A stretch of DNA of 22,488 bases from JBAZGH01 sp041652935. Its GTDB lineage: Bacteria > Patescibacteriota > Patescibacteriia > Patescibacteriales > XYC2-FULL-47-12. Shown in pieces: positions 15,301 through 22,272 of the stretch. Numbering within the stretch: the first letter of the stretch is position 1; the number at the start of each line of letters is the position of its first letter. The notes below the pieces were generated by a model. It ran no database searches and was not told the origin of the DNA. It saw only the letters and a program-made list of their open reading frames with translations. Made by a program: the position numbers and the translations under genes. Location: contig JBAZGH010000015.1 in the NCBI GenBank assembly GCA_041652935.1, positions 1-22,488 on the forward strand, in the 5' to 3' direction.

Positions 15301-17953
15301 GTATGCACCGTCAACCAGTAATATAGAATCAGGATTAATTGACGTTGAGCCGGGTACAGACTATATTTTAAGCTTTAAAGCAAGCACTATAGATTTTCTT
15401 AATGAAGATTCCATAGTTTTAGTTTCTGTTTTATCACAAAGCAATATTCCTTTATTACAAAGCCATGCTCTTCTTAGTCCACCTAGTTCAATAGATATAA
15501 CTCCAGTAAAGGATTGGCACGACAAGGTAATGAAGTTTAATTCCGGAAGCAATAATTTAATTAAAATAAGAATAGAGGGCAAACATAATAATAGTAATTG
15601 TATAGGAGACCAAGATAACTGCCCGGGCAATGTTTATCTTGATAATATTCAAATTAGGCCGGCGCTTCAAACTAGGGATAATTGGGATACAACACAATCC
15701 TGCCGGCTTTATCCGGAGAGCGATTCGCTTTCTTGCGATTATATTGAAGACAGCGGAATTAACCAGCGCGGCTGGTATGGATATTGCCTTGAATACGACC
15801 GTTATCCGGGAAATGAAGACGCTTGTTTGCTGTGGTGGCCGGTTGATAGGGTTAATGGAGATATTATTGATGTTAGCGGCGGATATAATGGCAGGTATCC
15901 TTTGTATTATTGCTTGGAAACAAATTTACAAATAGAGGGGGCATGGACACAGCAGGTAAGGAAAGCAAATTCTAATTCTTCCAAATTATATATTAACGGA
16001 GAAGAAAAGTCAGGCACTTATGTTTCAACATATGTTCAAAAAGTGGACAGCATAACGCTTCATAGCAATGAGATAACTATCGCAGCTTATACTGGAGATG
16101 GCTCAGGACGAGGGACTACTAAATGGTTTTTTGATTTATTAACAAATTATATTGATAAAGATACAAATCAGCGCGCTTATATAGCCAGCACTGAATCAGG
16201 AGACGGCTGGTATTATTATCCCGGCGCATCTACTCCCCCCGATGATTCTAATGGCAAACACTGGTATGAAGAGGATTATAACATTCTTTCAGTTTCTGGC
16301 TGGCAGGGCGTAATGGAAGGAGAGGAAAAAAATGCGAATTTCGGAGATTGGTATGCTGCGGAAGGAGGATTAAATTCAAGTAATGACGGTTTTTGCATTA
16401 ATAATTGTTCTGATACTGGCTACGGATATTTTAGGGGAACTTTTGAATTTGAAGGGCAGTTTATTTGCGATACAGTAGCTCAAGTTGTTACGCCGACCGG
16501 CCAAAATAAAGCATGGTACACAAGAGTCGCTAATGGCAGCGGCTATACAGTCCCAATTTTAGATTATAAATATAACAGCGGAATAACTCTTAATAATTAT
16601 CCGCCCTTTGGATCGTCCTTACCTCCATCGCCTTTGTATGAGCCATACCTTTGGGACAGCCGAACTTTTGACGAAATACAACCCCTATACATTGAGTATC
16701 CTGACTTAAATCTTTCCAATCCATATCAAGTCAGGGCAGGTCTTCCATATTCTTGTTCTCCGGCTGATCAATGCAAAGACTTTGAATTAACAGCTGCAGC
16801 CGGGAGAGTAGAGGATTTAGACGCAGCGAAAGAATTAACAGGGCGATTATTCGCTAATAGCTATGGAATATGGGAGTGGAGTTCTGAAACGACTTCTTCA
16901 GGAACTTGCACGGGAGCAAGCGGCAACTGCATGTATACAGGAGAAACATGTGAAAGCAGTAATAGTTGCGGACTAGTCCCAGAAGGCACGTGCGTAGCCG
17001 CAAAAAAATGCACCGGAGGAATAAATGATGGGAATGATTGCGACGATGCTTCAGATTGTAATTTTGAGCAAAATGATATATTAAGCCACTGTACGGGGGG
17101 CACTGTTTATCAAGGGGAATGCGCTGATAATACAATGAATCCAGGGAGCACATGCACAAAAAGGAATGCGTTAGATATTCTATCCAGTTGCTGGTCATAT
17201 CCTTATACTTATATTGACTGGGGATTAATAAATGGCGCCTGCAAAGACGCTGACAGTTTTTGCAAATTCAACGGCATTATTGACAATAATTTTTCATGCG
17301 ATCCAGAATCAGCTCAGTGTATTATTAATTCTGATGACAATATTTGCGTTTTTAACAGTGTCGGCTCTTGCAGTAATAATGGAGAGGAATGTTATAGTGA
17401 TTATGATTGCGGTGAAATAAGCGGAGCGGGGCATTATACTAGAGTTAATGATAATGAACTTTGGGATGTGCCTGGTACTCCTTGCAATGGAAATGGAACG
17501 GGCGTCAGGCCAGCATATGTTTCCTCCGATAATAATGCAGACTATTGTTATATTTATCCGACAATAACTAATGTAAAAGTTTCAGGAAATGAAAATGGTT
17601 TTACAATCTCCAAAAACGGTTTTGTTAATTTAACCTTTAACAGCGACGTTGACGACGAGCAGTTGCCTTTAACCGCTATGGAGATTGATTGGGGAGACGG
17701 AGCGGGAGAGAAGACGGTCGTTACCGGAGTGGAAATGCGCGATCAGCCGGCCAGTAGCACGCCTCATTCTTTCTATCATTTATATGATTATTGGGATTTA
17801 TTAAGGAAGAAGGCGCAGGGAGTCGCAGGAATTACTTGTGAGAACAATCAATGCACTGTTAAGCCGAAAATTAAAATAAAAGATAATTGGGGGAAGTATA
17901 GTCAAGATAGCGATAATAATGATAATCCAAGAGTGATAGTTACTAAGGATTGA
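9356..17953 (+). CDS. Giant exported Cys-rich multidomain surface protein (2865 residues)
   Basis: An N-terminal basic segment and hydrophobic helix end in VYAQ, a signal peptidase I site; the ATG at 9356 is preferred over a TTG at 9344 that lies inside a heptamer. Residues ~40-350 form a helical region with SNDLGIALS, which I recall in similar CPR proteins but cannot check. From ~615 to ~1630 the motif C-x5-(G/D)-C recurs at least nine times (for example CDASGAGC, CDSDAEGC, CTAEEADC, CSAAQAGC, CGEGDIGC). Four jelly-roll/galactose-binding-like domains begin with NLIPNSSFEEW (~672), DDFEDGTSGGW (~1186), NLIFNSDF (~1647) and IVPNGSFEMYG (~1919). A Cys-dense EGF/Dickkopf-like region is at ~2520-2700, and a PKD-like beta domain with MEIDWGDG at ~2740-2861. 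No C-terminal anchor is seen. It heads a same-strand cluster with membrane proteins; adhesion or host contact is inference. Confidence 0.88.
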   Translation: MLFRRLKSKKIKFLAKLFILCFVFISIFFACQFVYAQTYVPSAGITGQQASLYEGLGADSFKKLTGQIAVSEEELQQIEGNLQKIAGSEFSFLQGVEQKKTLASKLFQSTLSTALNTLAFDAANWIASGGKGQSAAFEQRDFGQIALDAVDAAAGDFLYNLGQEGIGGISGLNLCQPSAGVDIRIGLGLQNFMRPKPKCTFSEMRENWEQELRNPNFLKNFQDYFNPTSNDLGIALSVHTANLELLAFEKEYQVEQAKSEEIAAGGLKPISSLISGLKTTPAKFIYDSTKNQLIEQLGNNIGKYTGDALIDALNIFINQLAIQLIQRLLQGGLFQNDSGGGSAGIYNPYADTSGASGVKAAQERFREIIQPRFNVRGDYDILAELATCPDPNNAGPTNCVISDTFRQAIQERKTVGQAMQEGFLNEEGIFGFQEKDLEPRYIDEQYPYRSIIILRKFRILPVGWEMAASYINENFDTIGQQTIKDLVNCFDANDDYGAQGGGADWCRGLVDPNWVLKAPLNYCAREGYGPELISEPEIIQNEYNIQRQDDYCADEQSCIKENYDGSCEVYGYCTEERRTWNFGTDSCNPLYNTCQTFYGDGRESVSYLKNTLEWCDASGAGCRGYSNLYDYGAKEWSESSQEYFNRNVGQCDSDAEGCTEFIRAKAGLGTNLIPNSSFEEWSNSAPVGWNMQTGSMEQLPAEVNGAGSYAVKVSVSSGATASISKKILADNGNISLFAGHKYILSGLLKPNLSANGEAYLNISGAGFTASTLSLTAGDNEVWQRVYTIFTPSSNIANAEVKAVIDNANASDSAIIDALQLEEAINSDTPSAYRDYREANVIYEKILPNYLANGNYYDADGNKITGANDGIQGFCYKKVGNSYQMRDTAPAECFNYARLCTAEEADCELYTRVWDGFEIPAKVTPDDYCPQECNGYDLYVQKETTFESTQAKYLIPSTARACSAQADGCDQFTNLDEVEQGGEGIEYYSALRHCTTNSSDSAPFYVWEGSEDSGYQLRVFTLEQDGGELKVVSGEIKNNNHQNSTGAEVCNKTIFDVGADNIQHNSDCRQFYSKTGIITYALFSQTISYDTNCHPYRRSEVNIDPNLNSKTECDADGSKYFNVADSQFHWDADNQACYFCKNNGQWDDGAQACIYMAIPQQGTVCSAAQAGCRQYVGNVGNNVRNIITDDFEDGTSGGWISDGSTTINSNETESIKTNGHSIKITNKDHDPVINKDVGGLIIEGKSYIVEILAKGSGAMSIYLTNGIDSVDFDNNLNLNSEWQKGMFSLRGFNLRATGNEKLIIANNNDEYYIDYIILRELVDNYYLIKDSWNTPSSCDQDWNGDTAVHYMAGCYQYQDRDSNDHYLKSFSGICSESAVGCELMIDTKNSTSALGASYLTAAGEVSNLTVSDLNGITDGVKVMPDSLIYAVYDSDALCGGSDKGCERFGDPSTSQGQITSFSDIYLKNNPDRYGEILCGEGDIGCQEYRDNNNAYYYFKDPGDKTCEYRDGYYGFSWYQQKIKRCDDGSGAAEIDGVINHNSSGNLLEINLCLSAGDCGVIDEDLICEEDIDCGDNGICADDGQCHYACVLDNWDVECETDAGIAPKTVGYGGNNRIEQPSGGWAGLCPVYESGCTEIIDPTSEPSVNLIFNSDFSQDVDDNGTPDGWERDKQSVKLEKNTLYSIKINDVVIGTSQCSDYRLSADNKLINGNPVTSEEQSTLFYAGSNENCVIDVDIKGSNPSIELKKAIVNYQKEGGLDFSSCNGEYSYQDGCILFNNRSVNGSGYNKLIYDVDKNTTISSETQSLANCKAGSIDCDSNQVIKVQPDRICNEWLACRTKVTVDDEQVCYDIGICNGLNENNQCSSWVLSEPEEQSITINSTNIYANASGYSKVGFENIVDLDMRGDYHLGEMSQNGGLAIVPNGSFEMYGENMYPTGWYNTKEKVAWDSNMFSVVDNPAFAKEEGIFDVTQEYPIDGRAFLRYAPSTSNIESGLIDVEPGTDYILSFKASTIDFLNEDSIVLVSVLSQSNIPLLQSHALLSPPSSIDITPVKDWHDKVMKFNSGSNNLIKIRIEGKHNNSNCIGDQDNCPGNVYLDNIQIRPALQTRDNWDTTQSCRLYPESDSLSCDYIEDSGINQRGWYGYCLEYDRYPGNEDACLLWWPVDRVNGDIIDVSGGYNGRYPLYYCLETNLQIEGAWTQQVRKANSNSSKLYINGEEKSGTYVSTYVQKVDSITLHSNEITIAAYTGDGSGRGTTKWFFDLLTNYIDKDTNQRAYIASTESGDGWYYYPGASTPPDDSNGKHWYEEDYNILSVSGWQGVMEGEEKNANFGDWYAAEGGLNSSNDGFCINNCSDTGYGYFRGTFEFEGQFICDTVAQVVTPTGQNKAWYTRVANGSGYTVPILDYKYNSGITLNNYPPFGSSLPPSPLYEPYLWDSRTFDEIQPLYIEYPDLNLSNPYQVRAGLPYSCSPADQCKDFELTAAAGRVEDLDAAKELTGRLFANSYGIWEWSSETTSSGTCTGASGNCMYTGETCESSNSCGLVPEGTCVAAKKCTGGINDGNDCDDASDCNFEQNDILSHCTGGTVYQGECADNTMNPGSTCTKRNALDILSSCWSYPYTYIDWGLINGACKDADSFCKFNGIIDNNFSCDPESAQCIINSDDNICVFNSVGSCSNNGEECYSDYDCGEISGAGHYTRVNDNELWDVPGTPCNGNGTGVRPAYVSSDNNADYCYIYPTITNVKVSGNENGFTISKNGFVNLTFNSDVDDEQLPLTAMEIDWGDGAGEKTVVTGVEMRDQPASSTPHSFYHLYDYWDLLRKKAQGVAGITCENNQCTVKPKIKIKDNWGKYSQDSDNNDNPRVIVTKD
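10852..10860 (+). repeat. Nine-G homopolymer inside the giant gene
   Basis: A run of nine G encodes the Gly-Gly-Gly of GAQGGGADW, about residue 500. A shorter seven-G run lies at 10345-10351 in the same gene. In an AT-rich genome such runs are uncommon and prone to slippage, which would truncate the protein. Confidence 0.9.
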
Positions 17954-17959
17954 TTGGGT

Positions 17960-18136
17960 AATGACCAACACGAATGACCAATGCACAATGACCAATGACC
18001 AACACGAATGACCAATGCACAATTTCCAATGCACAATCAAATCCCAATTAAAAATGACCAATGACCATTGCGAAATGACCAATTTCCAATGCCCAATGAC
18101 CAATTTCCAATGCCCAATGACCAATTTCCAATGACC
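17960..18136 (+). repeat. AATGACC-family heptamer array (left arm of four-helix-bundle unit 2)
   Basis: About 25 units of AATGACC, AATGCAC, AATTTCC, AATGCCC and relatives run without interruption, with higher-order order. A 30-bp block starting AATGACCAACACG occurs at 17960 and again at 17994. A 21-bp triple (AATGCCC, AATGACC, AATTTCC) is repeated near the right end. The array begins 6 bp after the giant gene's stop and runs into the start of the four-helix-bundle gene. It fills the whole intergenic gap. Confidence 0.95.
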
Positions 18137-18496
18137 AATAATAAGAAGTATAATTTGAGGGAAAGGACAACTGAATTTAGCAAACAGATTATAGATTTTA
18201 TCAAAACATTAAAACAAGACGTTATTACCAAGCCAATAATTAATCAATTAATCAGATCAGCGACAGGCATTGGGGCTAATTATTACGAAGCAGATGAAGG
18301 CAGCTCTAAAAAAGATTTTACAAATAAAATTTCAATTGCTAATAAAGAAGCAAAAGAAACAATGTATTGGATTGAAATGATCGCCCACTCTGTTCCAGAT
18401 GTTAAAAAACAAGCAAGAATGTTATGGCAGGAAGCTCATGAATTAAATTTAATATTTTCTGCAATCATAAGGAGCGCTAAAGGACAGAAAAAATGA
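18131..18496 (+). CDS. Four-helix-bundle protein of the S23/23S-IVS family (copy 2)
   Basis: This 121-residue paralogue of the protein at 8950 has the same length. It begins MTNNKKYNLRERTTEFSKQI (helix 1), has the family core QLIRSATGIGANYYEADEG and KKDFTNKISIANKEAKETMY followed by WIEMI, and ends in a helix and basic tail. Similarity to copy 1 is limited to the core (ERT, IRS-T-I-N, KDFT, KEAEET/KEAKET, W-EMI), so the two are not a recent duplication. The frame is open upstream to a TTG at 18068 through ATGs at 18089 and 18110; those add copies of a repeat-encoded heptapeptide (PNDQFPM). ATG 18131 gives the family's normal length, but its first codons are still heptamer DNA. The stop TGA (18494-18496) is part of the first AATGACC unit of the right array. 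Confidence 0.9.
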   Translation: MTNNKKYNLRERTTEFSKQIIDFIKTLKQDVITKPIINQLIRSATGIGANYYEADEGSSKKDFTNKISIANKEAKETMYWIEMIAHSVPDVKKQARMLWQEAHELNLIFSAIIRSAKGQKK

Positions 18497-18584
18497 CCAA
18501 TTCCCAATTACCAATACATAATCAAATCCCAATTAATAAATTACCAATGACCGATATTAATTATTAATTGGAGTTTGGTCATTG
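18492..18584 (+). repeat. Direct heptamers and orientation switch right of four-helix-bundle gene 2
   Basis: AATGACC, AATTCCC, AATTACC and variants continue in direct orientation to 18552. A 16-bp block, AATCAAATCCCAATTA, at 18520-18535 repeats one at 18035-18050 on the other side of the gene. CAATGACC (18545-18552) then pairs with GGTCATTG (18577-18584), the point at which the array flips orientation. Confidence 0.85.
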
Positions 18585-18706
18585 AATGGTCATTGGAAAT
18601 TGGGCATTGGGTATTTCACAATGGTCATTGGAAATTGGGCATTGGGTATTTCACAATGGTCATTGGAAATTGGGCATTGGGTATTTCACAATGGTCATTG
18701 GAAATT
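18585..18706 (-). repeat. Inverted 35-bp higher-order repeat made of five heptamers (right arm of unit 2)
   Basis: Three exact 35-bp copies (18585-18619, 18620-18654, 18655-18689) and about half of a fourth (to 18706) each consist of five heptamers, starting AATGGTC and ending ATTTCAC. Their complement contains the AATGACC, AATTTCC and AATGCCC words of the left array; 18587-18603 is perfectly complementary to 18121-18137. With the preceding segment it fills the 246-bp gap before the next gene. Confidence 0.97.
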
Positions 18707-18728
18707 GAAAATTAAAACTTAATTTTTA

Positions 18729-18737
18729 TGTTATAAT
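18729..18737 (+). promoter_or_regulatory. Extended -10 promoter (TGTTATAAT), probably leaderless
   Basis: A perfect TGnTATAAT element ends 5 nt before the ATG at 18743, so transcription would start at or next to the start codon. It follows the last partial heptamer repeat by about 20 bp. Confidence 0.72.
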
Positions 18738-18742
18738 AAACT

Positions 18743-19414
18743 ATGGCAGAAGCAGAAAATTTAGCTAGTGAGAATTCAATAAGCGGTAATCAAGCGCTTG
18801 AGATGCAAGACCAGATTTCAGCCAGCCGGCAAATGCAGTCAGAGCAGCAGGCGGATAGGCGAGAAGAGCGCGCAGGGGGAGAAGTAGATAGAGTTTCTAA
18901 TTTACGTTCAAGGCAAACACAACAAAATAAGAAAGAAATAGACGAGGTGCCAGGAGCAAGCATTTCAAGTGAAACTCGTTTTGACGCCGCGTATTATGGG
19001 CAATCAGTAGGAGAATATTTAAAACAAGAGATAGCTGACGGTAAATTCACTGCCTTTTTATTAGTTTTATTATTATCAGCAATTAAAGATTTTGTAGATT
19101 TAACCAGTGGAGGCACTATCACAGTCTACATTATCGGCCCCTTTATTTCCAGCGCGTTGTTCATAATATTTTTTATGCGAAAATCCTGCTTTAAGCGCTG
19201 GTTTATCAGGAAATATTTATGGAAATATGTAGCTTGGGCGGTGGTTGGATATATCCCCTTCCTGGCCGCTATGCCGGAGATGGTTGTGGCAACAATTTTA
19301 TTAAAATTAAAAACGGACAAGCGCATAAGAAAATTAGAGGAAGAGATGAAAGAAGTTGAACGTGAAACAAAACGGATTGAAAAAAGGCATAACAAGCAAA
19401 AACGAAAAAGTTAG
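18743..19414 (+). CDS. Three-helix membrane protein with charged tails, unknown function
   Basis: This is a 223-residue protein of no family I can name. Residues 1-95 are hydrophilic, Gln/Glu/Ser-rich and probably disordered. Hydrophobic helices lie at about 103-116, 125-145 and 161-187, separated by a basic loop (RKSCFKRWFIRKYLWK). The last 35 residues are a highly charged coiled-coil-like tail (KTDKRIRKLEEEMKEVERET). The ATG is supported by the extended -10 element 5 nt upstream. It lies 29 bp before the VirB6/TrbL-like gene on the same strand and probably works with it in a membrane complex (inference). Confidence 0.78.
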   Translation: MAEAENLASENSISGNQALEMQDQISASRQMQSEQQADRREERAGGEVDRVSNLRSRQTQQNKKEIDEVPGASISSETRFDAAYYGQSVGEYLKQEIADGKFTAFLLVLLLSAIKDFVDLTSGGTITVYIIGPFISSALFIIFFMRKSCFKRWFIRKYLWKYVAWAVVGYIPFLAAMPEMVVATILLKLKTDKRIRKLEEEMKEVERETKRIEKRHNKQKRKS

Positions 19415-19443
19415 CTGACAAAATATCTTAAATTAAAATAGTA

Positions 19444-22242
19444 ATGCTAAAAAGTTTACGAAAAATTTTTAAGAATAAAAAAATTATTTTAGGAATAATC
19501 GTTTTTATTATTGCTTTTGGGTTTTTATTTAGCAGTATTAGTTCAGTTTATTCCGCGGAATCCACCATTAATGCGGTTAACGATAGTACAACAATAGGAA
19601 AGGCAAAAGAATTAGGATTTTTTGATTATTTAAATCCAGTTAACTGGATACCGCTGGCATTAAGTTGGTTTTTAGCTATATTGATTAATGCGGTGGGGTT
19701 ACTATTAACTGCAATTACAAATTTATTAGTTGAAGTCGCCCAATATAATTATTTTATAAAAGAAGCTCCCGTGGTTACCGGCTGGGTAGTTGTGCGCGAT
19801 ATTTGCAATATGTTTTTTGTTTTGATTTTGCTTGTTATCGCTTTCGCGACTATTTTAAGAATTCAGAGCTATGAAGTTAAAAAAGCCTTGCCGAAATTAA
19901 TAATAATGGCGATTTTAATTAATTTTTCAAAGACTATTTGCGGTCTTTTAATAGATTTTTTTCAAGTAATAATGTTGACTTTTGTTAATGGATTTGCGGC
20001 AATAGCCGGAGGGAATTTCATGACAATTTTAGGCATTGATGGCTTATTAAGCATTAAAACTAACGCAGATAATTTTGTGGCATTGGAGTTATTTACCGTA
20101 GCTTCCAGTTATATTTTAGCATTAGTATACGTAGTAATAGCATTAGTTGTGGTCGGGACTATTTTGTTGACTTTAGTTTATAGGATGGTAATGATTTGGA
20201 TTTATGTAATTTTATCACCAGTTGCTTACTTGGCGGCTTCTTTCCCACAAGGGCAAAAATATTCTAGTCAATGGTGGAGTGAATTTGTTAAGCATTTAAT
20301 TGGCGGGCCAGTATTAGCATTTTTTCTTTGGCTGTCGTTAACGACAGTATCCCATATAAGCATAGTTCAACCAGAAAGTGCAGGTGGTGTAACTCCAGCT
20401 GACAGTCTTTCGGCGGGCGTAACGCAGTCAGGCACAAGAGACAGCATGATAAAATTTATTGTTTCAATCAGCTTGTTAATAGGCGGGTTGATGGTAGCAC
20501 AGCAAATTGGGGGGGCGGCTGGAATGGCGGCTGGCAAAGGCATGGGGGCTTTGCAGAGCGGGAGGGGGTTGGCATGGAAAGGCGTTAAAGGAGGAACAGA
20601 TTGGCTTAACCGCAAGCAGGCAAAAACAACCGGCGTTGATTTAAATCCTTTCCGCCAAGCCGATAGGTTAAAAAAGGCGTTTACTAGACGTAAAGAAGAT
20701 GATTTGAAAAAAATAAGAATGAAGTCGTCAGATAATTTAGAAAGGGGAGGAATACGCGGATTAGTAACCGGCTTTACCTCCGAGGGTTGGGCTGACCAGT
20801 ACGCCCAGGGATTTTTAGGAATGAAGGGATTAAAAAAAGCGGTTGTAGGCAGCGCTAAGGGCATGTATTATAGTAAAAATAAAGGAGCGCTTTCCACCGG
20901 TAAAGCTATACTGGGAATGGGCAAAGGATCAGAACCTTATACGGAAAAATTAGTTGAAGATTTAGAGATTAATAAATTAAAACATAAAGGAGCGACAGCA
21001 ACAGCAGAAGATCATAAAGAAGAACGCGATAAACTAGAAGCGGAAGAGAAGAAAGCTAAGTTTGACAAGAACTTAAAAGCAGAGCAAAAAGCTCAAGCTA
21101 AGATTAGGGCGCTAGATGAGGGATGGATGTATAATTTAGAAAATTCTAGTAATTCAAAAGATAAAGCTAAAAAGGAACGATATGAAAAGATACTAGAATC
21201 AAAAGATCAAAGAATGAAAACGGCTTTTGATAGTGGTGATACTGAGTTATATGATAAAATTGCAGGAGAGAAGAGGGAAGTTGCGAGTAAGATAGATAAA
21301 ATTACAAAACCAAAGGATGATTTTATTGCCGCCACCAGAAAGGAAGCTGGAAAACAACAAGAAGAAGTTGGGCTTTACAATGTTAAAGACCTTGAGGGAG
21401 CTTCACAGACTAGAAGCGCTATTGCTGAACAAAGCAGAAATATAACTTCAGAGAATGAGGACGAATTAGTAGCCGACTTTAGAGGCGCGGTAGCGGAAAA
21501 TAATATGCCGCTTGCAGCCGCGATTGCTAAGCAAATCGTTAAAATTGGCGGCGGCAATGCTTTGTTAGGCAATTTTGGTTATAGTGTTCGCGGTGGAATG
21601 ACTAAAGAAGAGTCTAATAAGCTGAAGTCAGAGGGCAGGACAAAAGAAATAGAAGAAAAGCGCGGAGTTAATGATTTTATGCGCGATATTTTCGGCGACA
21701 AATTAAAAATGGGAGAGTCTGCCATGTTGGCCTTACAGAGTGATTTAGGAGAATTAGCTAAAAATATTAATCACGACTACTTAGCCGGCACAATTAGCGC
21801 TAACGCTAAAGGAAAACTTTACCAAGTCGGGGAGGACGACCAAGCCGCTAATATTGATAATGAAACCAGTAAGGGTGATTCTGAAGTTTTTGCCCGTCGA
21901 GCAAATCGCTTAAAGTATGGCGCTGAAAATAAAAAGACCGGTAAATTTGAATGGTCGCAAAGCGGGTTAATGCTGGCAGCGCAAAATGCGGGCGCCATAC
22001 TATTAGAGATTGAAAAAGATCGTTTTAACCGTAGCGCAGCGAAAAAATTTGCGGAAGACGAAGCTAGCGATACTTTATTAAAATATCTAAAAAAATTAGA
22101 AAGCAAGGGAGTACAGCTTAAGGGTAAAAAGGGAGCAGAGATAACCTCCGAATATTATGTAGAACAGCTTAAAAAGTACGGAAAATCCGGTTCTAAAGAA
22201 AATTTAGAAAAAATGAAAGAAGCAGCAAAAGATTTTGCTTAG
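19444..22242 (+). CDS. VirB6/TrbL-like polytopic membrane protein with long cytoplasmic tail
   Basis: This 932-residue protein has an N-terminal signal/anchor helix (about 10-33) and roughly six further membrane segments to about residue 365, including LALSWFLAILINAVGLLLTA, a GWVVVRDICNMFFVLILLVI block and an RMVMIWIYVILSPVAYLAA block. This topology and the 'V.W..vRDi.Nm.Fvl.Ll..a' and 'iYviLSPvAyla' patterns fit the VirB6/TrbL inner-membrane subunit of type IV secretion-like machines as found in CPR genomes. After a Gly/Ala-rich stretch (GGAAGMAAGKGMGAL) the remaining ~560 residues are soluble, very rich in Lys/Glu, and probably coiled coil; I recognise no domain there. The start lacks a Shine-Dalgarno site. 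Neighbouring genes suggest a secretion or surface-assembly complex, but no VirB4-type ATPase is within the window. Confidence 0.75.
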   Translation: MLKSLRKIFKNKKIILGIIVFIIAFGFLFSSISSVYSAESTINAVNDSTTIGKAKELGFFDYLNPVNWIPLALSWFLAILINAVGLLLTAITNLLVEVAQYNYFIKEAPVVTGWVVVRDICNMFFVLILLVIAFATILRIQSYEVKKALPKLIIMAILINFSKTICGLLIDFFQVIMLTFVNGFAAIAGGNFMTILGIDGLLSIKTNADNFVALELFTVASSYILALVYVVIALVVVGTILLTLVYRMVMIWIYVILSPVAYLAASFPQGQKYSSQWWSEFVKHLIGGPVLAFFLWLSLTTVSHISIVQPESAGGVTPADSLSAGVTQSGTRDSMIKFIVSISLLIGGLMVAQQIGGAAGMAAGKGMGALQSGRGLAWKGVKGGTDWLNRKQAKTTGVDLNPFRQADRLKKAFTRRKEDDLKKIRMKSSDNLERGGIRGLVTGFTSEGWADQYAQGFLGMKGLKKAVVGSAKGMYYSKNKGALSTGKAILGMGKGSEPYTEKLVEDLEINKLKHKGATATAEDHKEERDKLEAEEKKAKFDKNLKAEQKAQAKIRALDEGWMYNLENSSNSKDKAKKERYEKILESKDQRMKTAFDSGDTELYDKIAGEKREVASKIDKITKPKDDFIAATRKEAGKQQEEVGLYNVKDLEGASQTRSAIAEQSRNITSENEDELVADFRGAVAENNMPLAAAIAKQIVKIGGGNALLGNFGYSVRGGMTKEESNKLKSEGRTKEIEEKRGVNDFMRDIFGDKLKMGESAMLALQSDLGELAKNINHDYLAGTISANAKGKLYQVGEDDQAANIDNETSKGDSEVFARRANRLKYGAENKKTGKFEWSQSGLMLAAQNAGAILLEIEKDRFNRSAAKKFAEDEASDTLLKYLKKLESKGVQLKGKKGAEITSEYYVEQLKKYGKSGSKENLEKMKEAAKDFA

Positions 22243-22261
22243 AATGTTAATTATAAATAAT

Positions 22262-22267
22262 TATTAT
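22262..22267 (+). promoter_or_regulatory. Candidate -10 element before the last gene
   Basis: TATTAT ends 5 nt before the ATG at 22273, the same spacing as the two perfect extended -10 elements at 6616 and 18729. The match is weaker, without a TG extension, and the region is AT-rich. Confidence 0.35.
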
Positions 22268-22272
22268 ATAAA

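Noticed and set aside
17960..18136. Possible CRISPR array
   Set aside because: The repeats are 7-bp tandem words with no unique spacers of uniform length, and no cas genes are nearby.
17801..18231. Minus-strand frames rich in 'GHWSLVIGHWKL' across the left heptamer array
   Set aside because: They are translations of the tandem heptamers and the end of the giant gene, with no independent start signal or domain.
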